Positions 28,864 to 36,000 of a stretch of 62,907 nt of DNA are shown piece by piece (the first letter of the stretch is position 1; each line of letters begins with the position of its first letter). The stretch spans positions 1-62,907 of the forward strand of contig NZ_JAQMYP010000059.1 in assembly GCF_028369295.1 (NCBI RefSeq), in the 5' to 3' direction. Position numbers and translations under genes: made by a program. The notes under the pieces are model-generated. The model did not search any database. It worked only from the letters and a program-made list of their open reading frames with translations, and was not told the DNA's origin. Source of the stretch: Streptomyces sp. HD. GTDB lineage: Bacteria; Actinomycetota; Actinomycetes; Streptomycetales; Streptomycetaceae.

Positions 28864-29880
28864 ATGAGCAAGCGGCAAGTGCAGAAGATGCTGCGGTTGA
28901 TCGCGGGCGGGGGGCCCGTCGAGCTCACCAGTCCCATGGCCTCCGTGAAGAAGCTCGCCACGCTGGCCTTCACCGCCCAGCAGTTCGGGTACGAGTACGT
29001 GGACGTCCGGCAGAGCGGCAGTCGCAACAACGCGCTCGTCATGATGATCGCGCCCGACCCCAGCCCCCAGGCCCGCGCCCGTGCCGCGCAGAACTGGGCG
29101 CAGTATCCGAACGCCCACGACGGGGTCTCCGTACCGCCCCTCGTGCCCGACGCCTTCGAGCTCCTCAAGGCCCGCATCAACTTCGACCTCACCGGTAAGA
29201 ACGCCGAGAAGCGGATGGGCTACGCGGCCATCGGCCTCACCGTCGGCGCCGGGATTCTCGGGGTGCGGCTGGGTGCCGACGCCGGTGCCTGGGTCGCGGC
29301 GTTTCTCACCTGGGCGTTCTTCATGGCGATCGTCGGCATCGGCTTCGCCGTCAACCGCAAGCGCAACGCCAAGTTCGCGGCCAGGCTGCAGGCCGCCGGG
29401 TTCATGCCGGTGACGGATGAGACCGGGCGGGTGCGGTACCTGCCGCCCGGCGTGCAGATGCCGGGGGGCCGGATACCGGCGCAGGGGAACCCCTTCGCCG
29501 CCGGACCCTACGGCCAGCAGGCTCCCGGCCCGTACCCCGCACCCGGTCAGCCCGCGGCCCCGGCGCCGGGCGCGTATCAGCCTCAGCCTCAGCCCGCCGC
29601 CCCGGGCCCGTACGGCAACCAGCCTGCCCCCGGTCCTTACGGTGCTCCCCAGACCCCGGTCCCGTACGCCACACCGCAGCAGCCGCACCCGCAGCCACAG
29701 CAGCCCCAGCCGCCGTACGGACAACCGCAGCCTCAGCCGTCCCAGCCACCGTACGGCCAGCCCCAGCCGTCCCAGCAGCCCCAGCCGCCCCAGCCTCCGT
29801 ACGGCCAGCCGCAGCCCTACCCCCAGCAGCAGCCGCCGTACCCCCAGCAGAACCCCCACTGGCAGCCCCCGCAGCGCTGA
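28864..29880 (+). CDS. Membrane protein with Pro/Gln/Tyr-rich repetitive tail
   Basis: A 338-residue protein of unknown function. Residues 1-115 form a conserved-looking soluble part (VQKMLRLIAGGGPVEL, FGYEYVDVRQSGSRNN). Two membrane segments follow at about 125-165 (YAAIGLTVGAGILGVRL and WVAAFLTWAFFMAIVGIGFA). The last ~130 residues are low-complexity Pro/Gln/Gly/Tyr with repeated PPYGQPQP units. ATG 28864 is chosen because homology-like sequence begins there; GTG 28846 is also in frame. It lies upstream of narK but 188 bases away. Confidence 0.75.
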   Translation: MSKRQVQKMLRLIAGGGPVELTSPMASVKKLATLAFTAQQFGYEYVDVRQSGSRNNALVMMIAPDPSPQARARAAQNWAQYPNAHDGVSVPPLVPDAFELLKARINFDLTGKNAEKRMGYAAIGLTVGAGILGVRLGADAGAWVAAFLTWAFFMAIVGIGFAVNRKRNAKFAARLQAAGFMPVTDETGRVRYLPPGVQMPGGRIPAQGNPFAAGPYGQQAPGPYPAPGQPAAPAPGAYQPQPQPAAPGPYGNQPAPGPYGAPQTPVPYATPQQPHPQPQQPQPPYGQPQPQPSQPPYGQPQPSQQPQPPQPPYGQPQPYPQQQPPYPQQNPHWQPPQR

Positions 29881-29984
29881 CGCCCGCGGCCCCTGTATCT
29901 CGCCCTTATATAGGGACGACTGCCACAACCTCTCATCCGCCCTCTTCGCCGGGTGAGAGCAAAGTTCCTTTCCGGTCACCCGCG

Positions 29985-30000
29985 GCCACAGCCCGGAAAC
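29985..30000 (+). promoter_or_regulatory. Weak GlnR-like half site upstream of the nitrate transporter
   Basis: GCCAC, six bases, GAAAC at 29985-30000 fits the GlnR half-box pattern GTnAC-n6-GAAAC with one mismatch. GTCAC at 29975-29979 lies one base out of register. Nitrogen control of nitrate uptake by GlnR is established in Streptomyces, but this match is short. Confidence 0.25.
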
Positions 30001-30068
30001 GAGCCCTCCCTACCTTCGGGACCAGCCACTCAGAGCGAGACCGAGCCCCGAAGCACAGTGGAGGCGTC

Positions 30069-31451
30069 ATGACAGCCCCTAGCACAGCCCCCGCCGCAGG
30101 CAGGGGAGGCCGCTGGATCGAACACTGGGACCCCGAGGACGAGACCTTCTGGAACGAGACCGGCGAGAAGGTCGCCCGCCGGAACCTCTTCTTCTCCGTG
30201 CTCTCCGAGCACATCGGGTTCTCGATCTGGACCCTGTGGTCCGTGATGGTGCTCTTCATGGGGCCGGAATACGGGCTCACCCCCGCCGACAAGTTCACCA
30301 TCGTCTCGATGGCCACTCTGGTCGGCGCCATCGTCCGCGTCCCGTACACCTTCGCCGTCGCCATCTTCGGTGGCCGGATGTGGACGGTCATCTCGGCGAG
30401 TCTGCTGCTCATCCCGACGGTCGCGGCGTTCGCGGTGATGAAGCCGGGGACCTCGCTCAGCACCTTCCTGCTGTGCGCGATGCTGGCCGGTATCGGCGGC
30501 GGGAACTTCGCCTCCAGCATGACCAACATCAACGCCTTCTTCCCCCTCCGTAAGAAGGGGTGGGCGCTCGGACTCAACGCCGGCGGCGGCAACATCGGCG
30601 TACCGGTCGTACAGCTTGTCGGTCTCGCCGTCATCGGCGCCAGCGGCGGCCCGCGCCTGCTGCTCGGGATCTACATCCCGTTCATCGTGATCGCCGCCGT
30701 GCTCGCGTGGCTGAAGATGGACAGCATCTCGTCCGTCAAGAACGACACCGGCGCCGCCAAGGACGCCGTGAAGGACGCCCACACCTGGATCATGTCCTTC
30801 CTCTACATCGGCACGTTCGGTTCGTTCATCGGCTACAGCTTCGCGTTCGGGCTGGTCCTCCAGACCCAGTTCGGCCGTACGCCGCTCCAGTCCGCCTACA
30901 TCACCTTCATCGGCCCGCTGCTCGGCTCCCTGATCCGCCCGCTGGGCGGCTGGCTCGCCGACCGGTTCGGCGGTGCGAAGATCACGCTGTGGAACTACAT
31001 CGCCATGGCCGCCGCGACCGCCGTCATCGTCGTGGCCTCGATGCAGAAGTCGCTGCCGCTGTTCACCACCGCCTTCATCGCCCTGTTCGTCCTGTCCGGC
31101 CTCGGCAACGGCTCGACGTTCAAGATGATCCCCGGCATCTTCCACAACAAGGCCCTCGCCAAGGGGCTCGAAGGTGAGGAGGCCGCCGCCTACGGCCGCC
31201 GGCTCTCCGGCGCCTCCATGGGACTCATCGGCGCGGTGGGCGCGCTCGGCGGTCTCGGCATCAACCTCGCCTTCCGCCAGTCCTTCCTCACCGTGGGCTC
31301 CGGCACCGGCGCCTTCGTCGCCTTCCTCGCCTTCTACGGCGTCTGTTTCCTGGTCACCTGGGCCGTATACCTTCGCCGTCCGGCCGCCGCCGAGACCCAC
31401 GCCACATCGGCGACCGAGGCAAAGCCGCAGCTCAGCTACGCCGAGGTGTGA
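30069..31451 (+). CDS. narK: Nitrate/nitrite transporter (NarK, NNP family)
   Basis: A 460-residue MFS protein with about 12 helices. The nitrate signature of the NNP family is present twice: AGIGGGNFASSMTNINAFFP after helix 4-5 and SGLGNGSTFKMIPGIFHN in the second half. An N-terminal polar stretch (RWIEHWDPEDETFWNETG) is typical of actinobacterial NarK. It should import nitrate or export nitrite. The next gene encodes NnaR, reported to control nitrate/nitrite assimilation genes including narK (recollection). Confidence 0.92.
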   Translation: MTAPSTAPAAGRGGRWIEHWDPEDETFWNETGEKVARRNLFFSVLSEHIGFSIWTLWSVMVLFMGPEYGLTPADKFTIVSMATLVGAIVRVPYTFAVAIFGGRMWTVISASLLLIPTVAAFAVMKPGTSLSTFLLCAMLAGIGGGNFASSMTNINAFFPLRKKGWALGLNAGGGNIGVPVVQLVGLAVIGASGGPRLLLGIYIPFIVIAAVLAWLKMDSISSVKNDTGAAKDAVKDAHTWIMSFLYIGTFGSFIGYSFAFGLVLQTQFGRTPLQSAYITFIGPLLGSLIRPLGGWLADRFGGAKITLWNYIAMAAATAVIVVASMQKSLPLFTTAFIALFVLSGLGNGSTFKMIPGIFHNKALAKGLEGEEAAAYGRRLSGASMGLIGAVGALGGLGINLAFRQSFLTVGSGTGAFVAFLAFYGVCFLVTWAVYLRRPAAAETHATSATEAKPQLSYAEV

Positions 31452-31471
31452 CGTAACACTGCCGACATGAA

Positions 31472-31514
31472 GCCGAACCGAGCCTGTCACGGACCGTTGA
31501 CAGGCTCGTTCGGC
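31472..31514. terminator. Long hairpin between narK and nnaR
   Basis: Left arm 31472-31489 pairs with right arm 31498-31514 through 17 base pairs with one bulged C and an 8-base loop. It lies 20 bases after the narK stop and has no T-run. It is probably the narK terminator, separating it from nnaR. Confidence 0.7.
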
Positions 31515-31606
31515 ATGCAGGTAAGCCACCCTGGGTGAAGTCAGGAACTCCCTCGGTGCAACCGCCTGGCGCCCAGCACCACAACTCAAGTCCGGGACGA
31601 GAGTTT

Positions 31607-32758
31607 ATGTACGACGAACAGCAGCAACCGGAACACGGGCCGCTAGCGGGGTTCACCGTGGGCGTGACCGCCGCGCGCCGGGCCGACGAGCTCGGGGCGC
31701 TGCTCCAGCGCCGCGGCGCCGCCGTCCTGCACGCCCCTGCCCTGCGGATCGTGCAGCTCGCCGACGACAGCGAGCTGCTCGCCGCCACCAAGGAGATCAT
31801 CCAGCGCACGCCCGACGTGGTGGTCGCCACGACCGCCATCGGGTTCCGGGGCTGGATCGAGGCCGCCGACGGGTGGGGGCTGGGTGAGGATCTGCTGGCG
31901 CGGCTGCGCGGGGTCGAGCTGCTCGCGCGCGGGCCGAAGGTGAAGGGCGCGGTGCGGGCCGCCGGGCTGACCGAGGACTGGTCGCCGTCCAGCGAATCCA
32001 TGGCCGAGGTGCTGGACCGGCTGCTGGAGGAGGGCGTCGACGGGCGCCGTATCGCCATTCAGCTGCACGGTGAGCCGTTGCCCGGGTTCGTGGAAGCGTT
32101 GCGGGCCGGGGGAGCGGAGGTGCTCGGGGTTCCGGTGTACCGGTGGCTGCCGCCGGAGGACATCGGGCCGGTGGACCGTCTGCTGGACGCGACCGTCTCC
32201 CGGGGGCTGGACGCCGTCACCTTCACCAGTGCGCCGGCGGCGGCGTCTCTGCTGTCCCGGGCCGAGGAGCGCGGGCTGCTTCCCGAGCTGCTCTCCGCCC
32301 TTCACCACGACGTCGTTCCGGCCTGTGTCGGGCCGGTCACCGCATTGCCGTTGCAGGCGCGGGGGATCGACACGGTTCAGCCCGAGCGGTTCCGGCTCGG
32401 ACCGCTGGTTCAGCTGCTGTGCCAGGAGCTTCCGGGGCGGGCCCGGTCGCTGCCGGTCGCCGGGCACCGGGTGGAGATCCGGGGGCACGCGGTGCTGGTC
32501 GACGGGGTGCTGCGCCCTGTGCCGCCCGCGGGGATGTCGTTGCTGCGGGCGTTGTCCCGGCGGCCGGGGTGGGTGGTGGCACGGGCGGATCTGCTGCGGG
32601 CCCTGCCGGGTGCCGGGCGCGATGAGCATGCGGTCGAGACCGCGATGGCTCGGCTGCGGACGGCCCTCGGTGCGCCGAAGCTGATCCAGACGGTGGTGAA
32701 GCGGGGGTATCGGCTGGCGTTGGATCCGGCGGCCGACGCGAAGTACGCGGACGCGTGA
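31607..32758 (+). CDS. nnaR: NnaR-type regulator: HemD-like domain plus OmpR-type DNA-binding domain
   Basis: A 383-residue protein. Residues about 13-255 resemble uroporphyrinogen-III synthase (FTVGVTAARRADELGALLQRRG, VTFTSAPAAASLL, ACVGPVTALPL). Residues about 283-372 are an OmpR/PhoB winged helix with HAVETAMARLRTAL and TVVKRGYRL. This fusion is NnaR, the nitrate/nitrite assimilation regulator next to narK in S. coelicolor (recollection). It is therefore probably not the housekeeping heme-pathway synthase. ATG 31607 follows GACGAGAG. Confidence 0.86.
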   Translation: MYDEQQQPEHGPLAGFTVGVTAARRADELGALLQRRGAAVLHAPALRIVQLADDSELLAATKEIIQRTPDVVVATTAIGFRGWIEAADGWGLGEDLLARLRGVELLARGPKVKGAVRAAGLTEDWSPSSESMAEVLDRLLEEGVDGRRIAIQLHGEPLPGFVEALRAGGAEVLGVPVYRWLPPEDIGPVDRLLDATVSRGLDAVTFTSAPAAASLLSRAEERGLLPELLSALHHDVVPACVGPVTALPLQARGIDTVQPERFRLGPLVQLLCQELPGRARSLPVAGHRVEIRGHAVLVDGVLRPVPPAGMSLLRALSRRPGWVVARADLLRALPGAGRDEHAVETAMARLRTALGAPKLIQTVVKRGYRLALDPAADAKYADA

Positions 32759-32788
32759 GCGAGGCACCCGGCGTTGGTGTCGCCCTCG

Positions 32789-32809
32789 CTGGGGGCTTGC
32801 AGCCCCCAG
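32789..32809. terminator. Hairpin after nnaR
   Basis: CTGGGGGCT (32789-32797) and AGCCCCCAG (32801-32809) form a perfect 9-bp stem with a 3-base loop. It is followed by the dispersed repeat at 32822-32885, a combination commonly found between Streptomyces genes. It can serve nnaR and the convergent DUF1772 gene. Confidence 0.7.
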
Positions 32810-32821
32810 ACCCCCGCTTTT

Positions 32822-32885
32822 CGGCCTGAACGGCCTCGTCCTCAAACTCCCCCAGAGGGGGTGCCCCCAGACGGGCTGGAGGAAG
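32822..32885. repeat. Streptomyces dispersed repeat (GGCCTCGTCCTCAAAC family), copy 1
   Basis: Contains GGCCTGAACGGCCTCGTCC and ACGGGCTGGA blocks with a CCCCCAGAGGGGG near-palindrome between them. I recognise this as a common intergenic repeat of the genus. It runs into the 3' end of the leftward DUF1772 gene. Another copy is at 40932-40957. Confidence 0.6.
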
Positions 32886-33372
32886 CGGACCGGCGCCGAC
32901 CCCGGCCGTGTCCCATCAGCGCCCTCGCCAAACACCCCAACGCCACCGTCGACAAGACCCCCCGCACCCCGTTCCACACCACCCACGGCCCCTCGAACTC
33001 CTCCCGGAGCGCCCCCGCGTCACCGACGCCCGCAAGTCCGTCGTTCAGCGGGATGTTGAAGGCGACCGTCACGAGAAAGGCCAGCCCGTACGCGGCCGTC
33101 GCCGTCCACACCCAGCCCCGGTACGGCTCCCCGCGCAGCTGCCACGCGGACACCGCCGTCAGCGCCAGCGCCCCGAGGAAGCTCAGCAGGAACACCGGGT
33201 TCTGGATGACGTCGTTGATGTCGCGCACGACCTCGACGTAGACCCGGTCTTCGCTTCGCGCCAGCCCCGGCATCACCGCGCAGGCGAAGACGTAGAAGGC
33301 CCCGGCGATCAGGCCCATGGCGACCGTGGCCGCGCCCAGTACGGTTCCGGCGATCCTGTCGTCTTGTGTCAT
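32842..33372 (-). CDS. DUF1772 (anthrone oxygenase-like) membrane protein
   Basis: A 176-residue protein with four hydrophobic segments (about 10-33, 59-79, 86-106, 134-150) and the family feature NIPLND in the third loop. Members are related to fungal anthrone oxygenases, but most bacterial ones have no known function. The last ~15 residues, SASSSPSGGTPSGGV, come from the dispersed repeat overlapping the 3' end. Stand-alone, convergent with nnaR. Confidence 0.8.
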   Translation of the reverse strand: MTQDDRIAGTVLGAATVAMGLIAGAFYVFACAVMPGLARSEDRVYVEVVRDINDVIQNPVFLLSFLGALALTAVSAWQLRGEPYRGWVWTATAAYGLAFLVTVAFNIPLNDGLAGVGDAGALREEFEGPWVVWNGVRGVLSTVALGCLARALMGHGRGRRRSASSSPSGGTPSGGV

Positions 33373-33660
33373 GCCCCTCAGTCAACGGACCCTGCCGCCC
33401 CCGGAACATGGCCGTCACGCGCAGCCGCATACGCGGTCGTCCAGCGCCCGTCGACCGGTACGAGGGGTTCCGGCCCCGAGAGCGGGCAGGCACTGTTAGA
33501 GGGAAACGGTTCCCCAGCCCTTCTGACGGCGGCACGGCACGCACGGCGGCCCTGCGGCACGGCATTCAGGGCACGCACACCATTCACGGTATTCACGGCA
33601 CGCACAGCACCTCACCGACTTCTCCTGACCGGGGTGACCCCCCTAGGCGGTGACAGGCAC

Positions 33661-34257
33661 ATGGCACTGGGTACGGCCACGGACGCGTACGAGCTGCGGT
33701 TCGACGCCGGGCGGATCTGTCTGGATCTCCTCGCGACCACGCATCCCGAGGAACGGTTCGACTCGGCGGAGGTGCTGCGCACTTGGATCGCGCGGTCCGG
33801 ACTCGTCCCGCCGGACACCCCGCTCGTCCACGCCGACGCCGCCTGGCTCGTCGGCTTTCGTGAACTGCGCGGACTCGTCGGCCAGTTGGTGCGCGGGGGT
33901 CTCAACCCCGAGCCCTGGCCGTCGTACGACATCGCGCTCGCCCGGGTGAACGACATCGCCCGTGCCGCGCCGCCCGCCCCACGTGCCGTACGCCGTGAAG
34001 ACGGCACTCTCGTGCGCGAGTTGGATCACCCGCCCGAGTGCGCCGCCCTGCTCGGCGCCGTCGCGCGGGACGCCCTGGAACTGCTCACCGACCCCGTCGC
34101 GCGGGCCGGGCTGAGGGAGTGCGAGGGGGACAACTGCCCGATCGTTTATCTCGATACGTCCCGGGGGCGCAGGAGGCGCTGGTGCTCCAGTGAGGTCTGC
34201 GGGAACCGGGAAAGAGTCGCCCGGCATCGTCGCCGAGCCGCTCTCGCGCGCGCCTGA
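33661..34257 (+). CDS. CGNR zinc-finger, ABATE-domain putative regulator
   Basis: A 198-residue protein with an N-terminal ABATE domain (RFDAGRICLDLLAT) and a C-terminal CGNR zinc finger: Cys154, Cys159, Cys175 and Cys180, the last in the CGNR motif at 180-183. Proteins of this type are thought to be stress-related transcription factors. The 288-base upstream gap holds short repeats of ATTCACGG and GCACGCAC (33531-33608) but no gene. Confidence 0.88.
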   Translation: MALGTATDAYELRFDAGRICLDLLATTHPEERFDSAEVLRTWIARSGLVPPDTPLVHADAAWLVGFRELRGLVGQLVRGGLNPEPWPSYDIALARVNDIARAAPPAPRAVRREDGTLVRELDHPPECAALLGAVARDALELLTDPVARAGLRECEGDNCPIVYLDTSRGRRRRWCSSEVCGNRERVARHRRRAALARA

Positions 34258-34522
34258 CAGTCCGTTATGCGGCTTCTGTGAAACGGCTGTCGAAGTGATT
34301 TCGATTACACGTCGTTTACCTACGCCACCGTAGGGGAGCGTCGAAACGATCTTGCCGATGTGGTGGAAATGTAAAGATCGCACGGTGGGAATGTGCTGCC
34401 ATGTCCCGCTCGTCACGTCACTCCGAAGAAAAACGTCACCTCGCTTTGAACACCCAACGGACCGCTTGCGTATGGGTGATCGAGCGACCGACTGGGGGAA
34501 CCCCCGGACATCGGAGGTGGGC

Positions 34523-35098
34523 GTGCGCAAGGATTCCGTCGTGGCCAATGAACGTGGATCGAGGGCCCGACATCGCATGTCCCAGCCCTCGGAACCTGAT
34601 GAGGAGCTGATGCGTGCGCTGTACAGAGAGCACGCCGGACCCCTCCTTGCGTATGTCCTTCGACTGGTCGCCGGTGATCGGCAACGAGCAGAGGACGTCG
34701 TGCAGGAGACGCTCATCCGTGCCTGGAAGAACGCCGGACAGCTCAATCGAGCGACCGGATCGGTACGCCCCTGGCTGGTGACGGTCGCCCGGCGCATCGT
34801 CATCGACGGCCACCGCAGCCGGCAGGCCCGGCCGCAGGAGGTCGATCCGTCGCCGCTGGAGGTCATCCCCGCGGAGGACGAGATCGACAAGGCGCTGTGG
34901 CTGATGACGCTGTCGGACGCACTCGACGACCTGACCCCCGCCCACCGCGAGGTGCTCGTCGAAACGTACTTCAAGGGACGTACCGTCAACGAAGCGGCCG
35001 AGACGCTGGGCATACCCAGCGGAACCGTCCGCTCCAGGGTGTTCTACGCCCTGCGGTCGATGAAGCTGGCTCTGGAGGAGCGGGGGGTGACGGCGTGA
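34523..35098 (+). CDS. sigU: ECF RNA polymerase sigma factor (probable SigU)
   Basis: A 191-residue group 4 sigma factor. Region 2 contains ALYREHAGPLLAYVLRL, AEDVVQETLIRAWKN and VRPWLVTVARRIVID; region 4 has LTPAHREVLVETYFKGRT and the helix EAAETLGIPSGTVRSRV. GTG 34523 is chosen because GGAGG lies five bases before it; ATG 34577 is a shorter option. The stop overlaps the anti-sigma start. Synteny with sigU/rsuA of S. coelicolor, between nnaR and helD, is a recollection. SigU overactivity there changes secretion and differentiation. Confidence 0.82.
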   Translation: MRKDSVVANERGSRARHRMSQPSEPDEELMRALYREHAGPLLAYVLRLVAGDRQRAEDVVQETLIRAWKNAGQLNRATGSVRPWLVTVARRIVIDGHRSRQARPQEVDPSPLEVIPAEDEIDKALWLMTLSDALDDLTPAHREVLVETYFKGRTVNEAAETLGIPSGTVRSRVFYALRSMKLALEERGVTA

Positions 35099-35931
35099 TG
35101 AGTGTTTACGGGGGAAACCAGGGATTCGGGATGGGCGGTTCGGGTATGTCTGGACCCATGCAGGGACATCCGGTTCCGAGCGAGCACGAGACCGTCGGTG
35201 CCTATGCCCTCGGGATTCTCGACGACGCCGAGGCAACCGCTTTCGAGGCACATCTCGCGACCTGCGAATGGTGCGCCCAGCAACTGGACGAGCTCGCCGG
35301 GATGGAACCGATGCTGGCCGCGCTCGCGGACCTGCCCGGTTCCGGGACGCCCGCGATCGGTGAGTCCCTGTCGGCGAAGCCCAGCCCGCGGCTGGTGAAC
35401 AAGCTCGTCGACGAGGTCGCCGAGCGCCGCGCCCAGAAGCGCCGGCGCAGCTTCTACATGGTCGCCGCGGCGGCCGCGCTGATCGTCGGCGGTCCGTTCG
35501 CCGCGGTGGCGGCGAGTGGCGGCGACGGCGGCGGGGGTGCCGAGGGGAACCGGGTCCTGTCAACCGCCAACCCCGCCAAGGACCTGTTCACCGGCATCGA
35601 GCGCAAGGTCTCGGGAAGCGACTCCAAGACCGGCGTCAGCGCGACCGTCGCCCTGGACGAGAAGCCCTGGGGCATCCAGACCGGCCTTGAGCTCAAGGGC
35701 GTCAAGGGTCCGCTCAAGTGCTCCCTGATCTTCGTCGGCAAGGACGGCCAGCGCGAGACGGCGGCCTCCTGGTCCGTCCCGAAGTGGGGCTACGGCATCC
35801 CGGACGCCAAGACCGAACAGGCCAGAAACCCGCTCTACGTCAGCGGCGGAGTGTCCATGGCCCCGGACGACGTCGATCATGTCGAGGTCATGGACTTCGA
35901 CGGGAACAAGCTCGTCGAGGTCGACGTGTAG
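35098..35931 (+). CDS. rsuA: Membrane-anchored zinc anti-sigma factor (probable RsuA)
   Basis: A 277-residue protein. The cytoplasmic part has the ZAS motif His52-x3-Cys56-x2-Cys59 in HLATCEWC, one membrane segment near 118-138 (FYMVAAAAALIVGGPFAAVA), and an outside domain of about 130 residues (GVSATVALDEKPWG, LSKC-like region, VEVMDFDGNKLVEVDV). It should hold the sigma factor encoded just upstream until an envelope signal triggers release. Translational coupling through the shared ATGA supports the partnership. Confidence 0.88.
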   Translation: MSVYGGNQGFGMGGSGMSGPMQGHPVPSEHETVGAYALGILDDAEATAFEAHLATCEWCAQQLDELAGMEPMLAALADLPGSGTPAIGESLSAKPSPRLVNKLVDEVAERRAQKRRRSFYMVAAAAALIVGGPFAAVAASGGDGGGGAEGNRVLSTANPAKDLFTGIERKVSGSDSKTGVSATVALDEKPWGIQTGLELKGVKGPLKCSLIFVGKDGQRETAASWSVPKWGYGIPDAKTEQARNPLYVSGGVSMAPDDVDHVEVMDFDGNKLVEVDV

Positions 35932-36000
35932 TCGCCGTAGCTTTTCCGGGTCCCCTTCGCGTACGGTTGACGGCTGCCCAGCACGTCAGAAGGGGGCCCG

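Noticed and set aside
31607..32758. Housekeeping uroporphyrinogen-III synthase (hemD)
   Set aside because: The C-terminal OmpR-type DNA-binding domain and the narK neighbour fit NnaR better, and no other heme genes are adjacent.
33531..33608. Short ATTCACGG/GCACGCAC repeats, considered as a CRISPR or iteron array
   Set aside because: Units are too short and irregular, with no spacers or associated genes.
34290..34304. TCGAA-N5-TTCGA palindrome upstream of the ECF sigma gene
   Set aside because: Short, more than 200 bases from the start codon, and not like an ECF promoter; insufficient to call an operator.
35932..36000. Rifamycin-associated promoter element upstream of the HelD-like gene
   Set aside because: No 19-bp RAE-type inverted repeat is visible, so I do not call the gene HelR.
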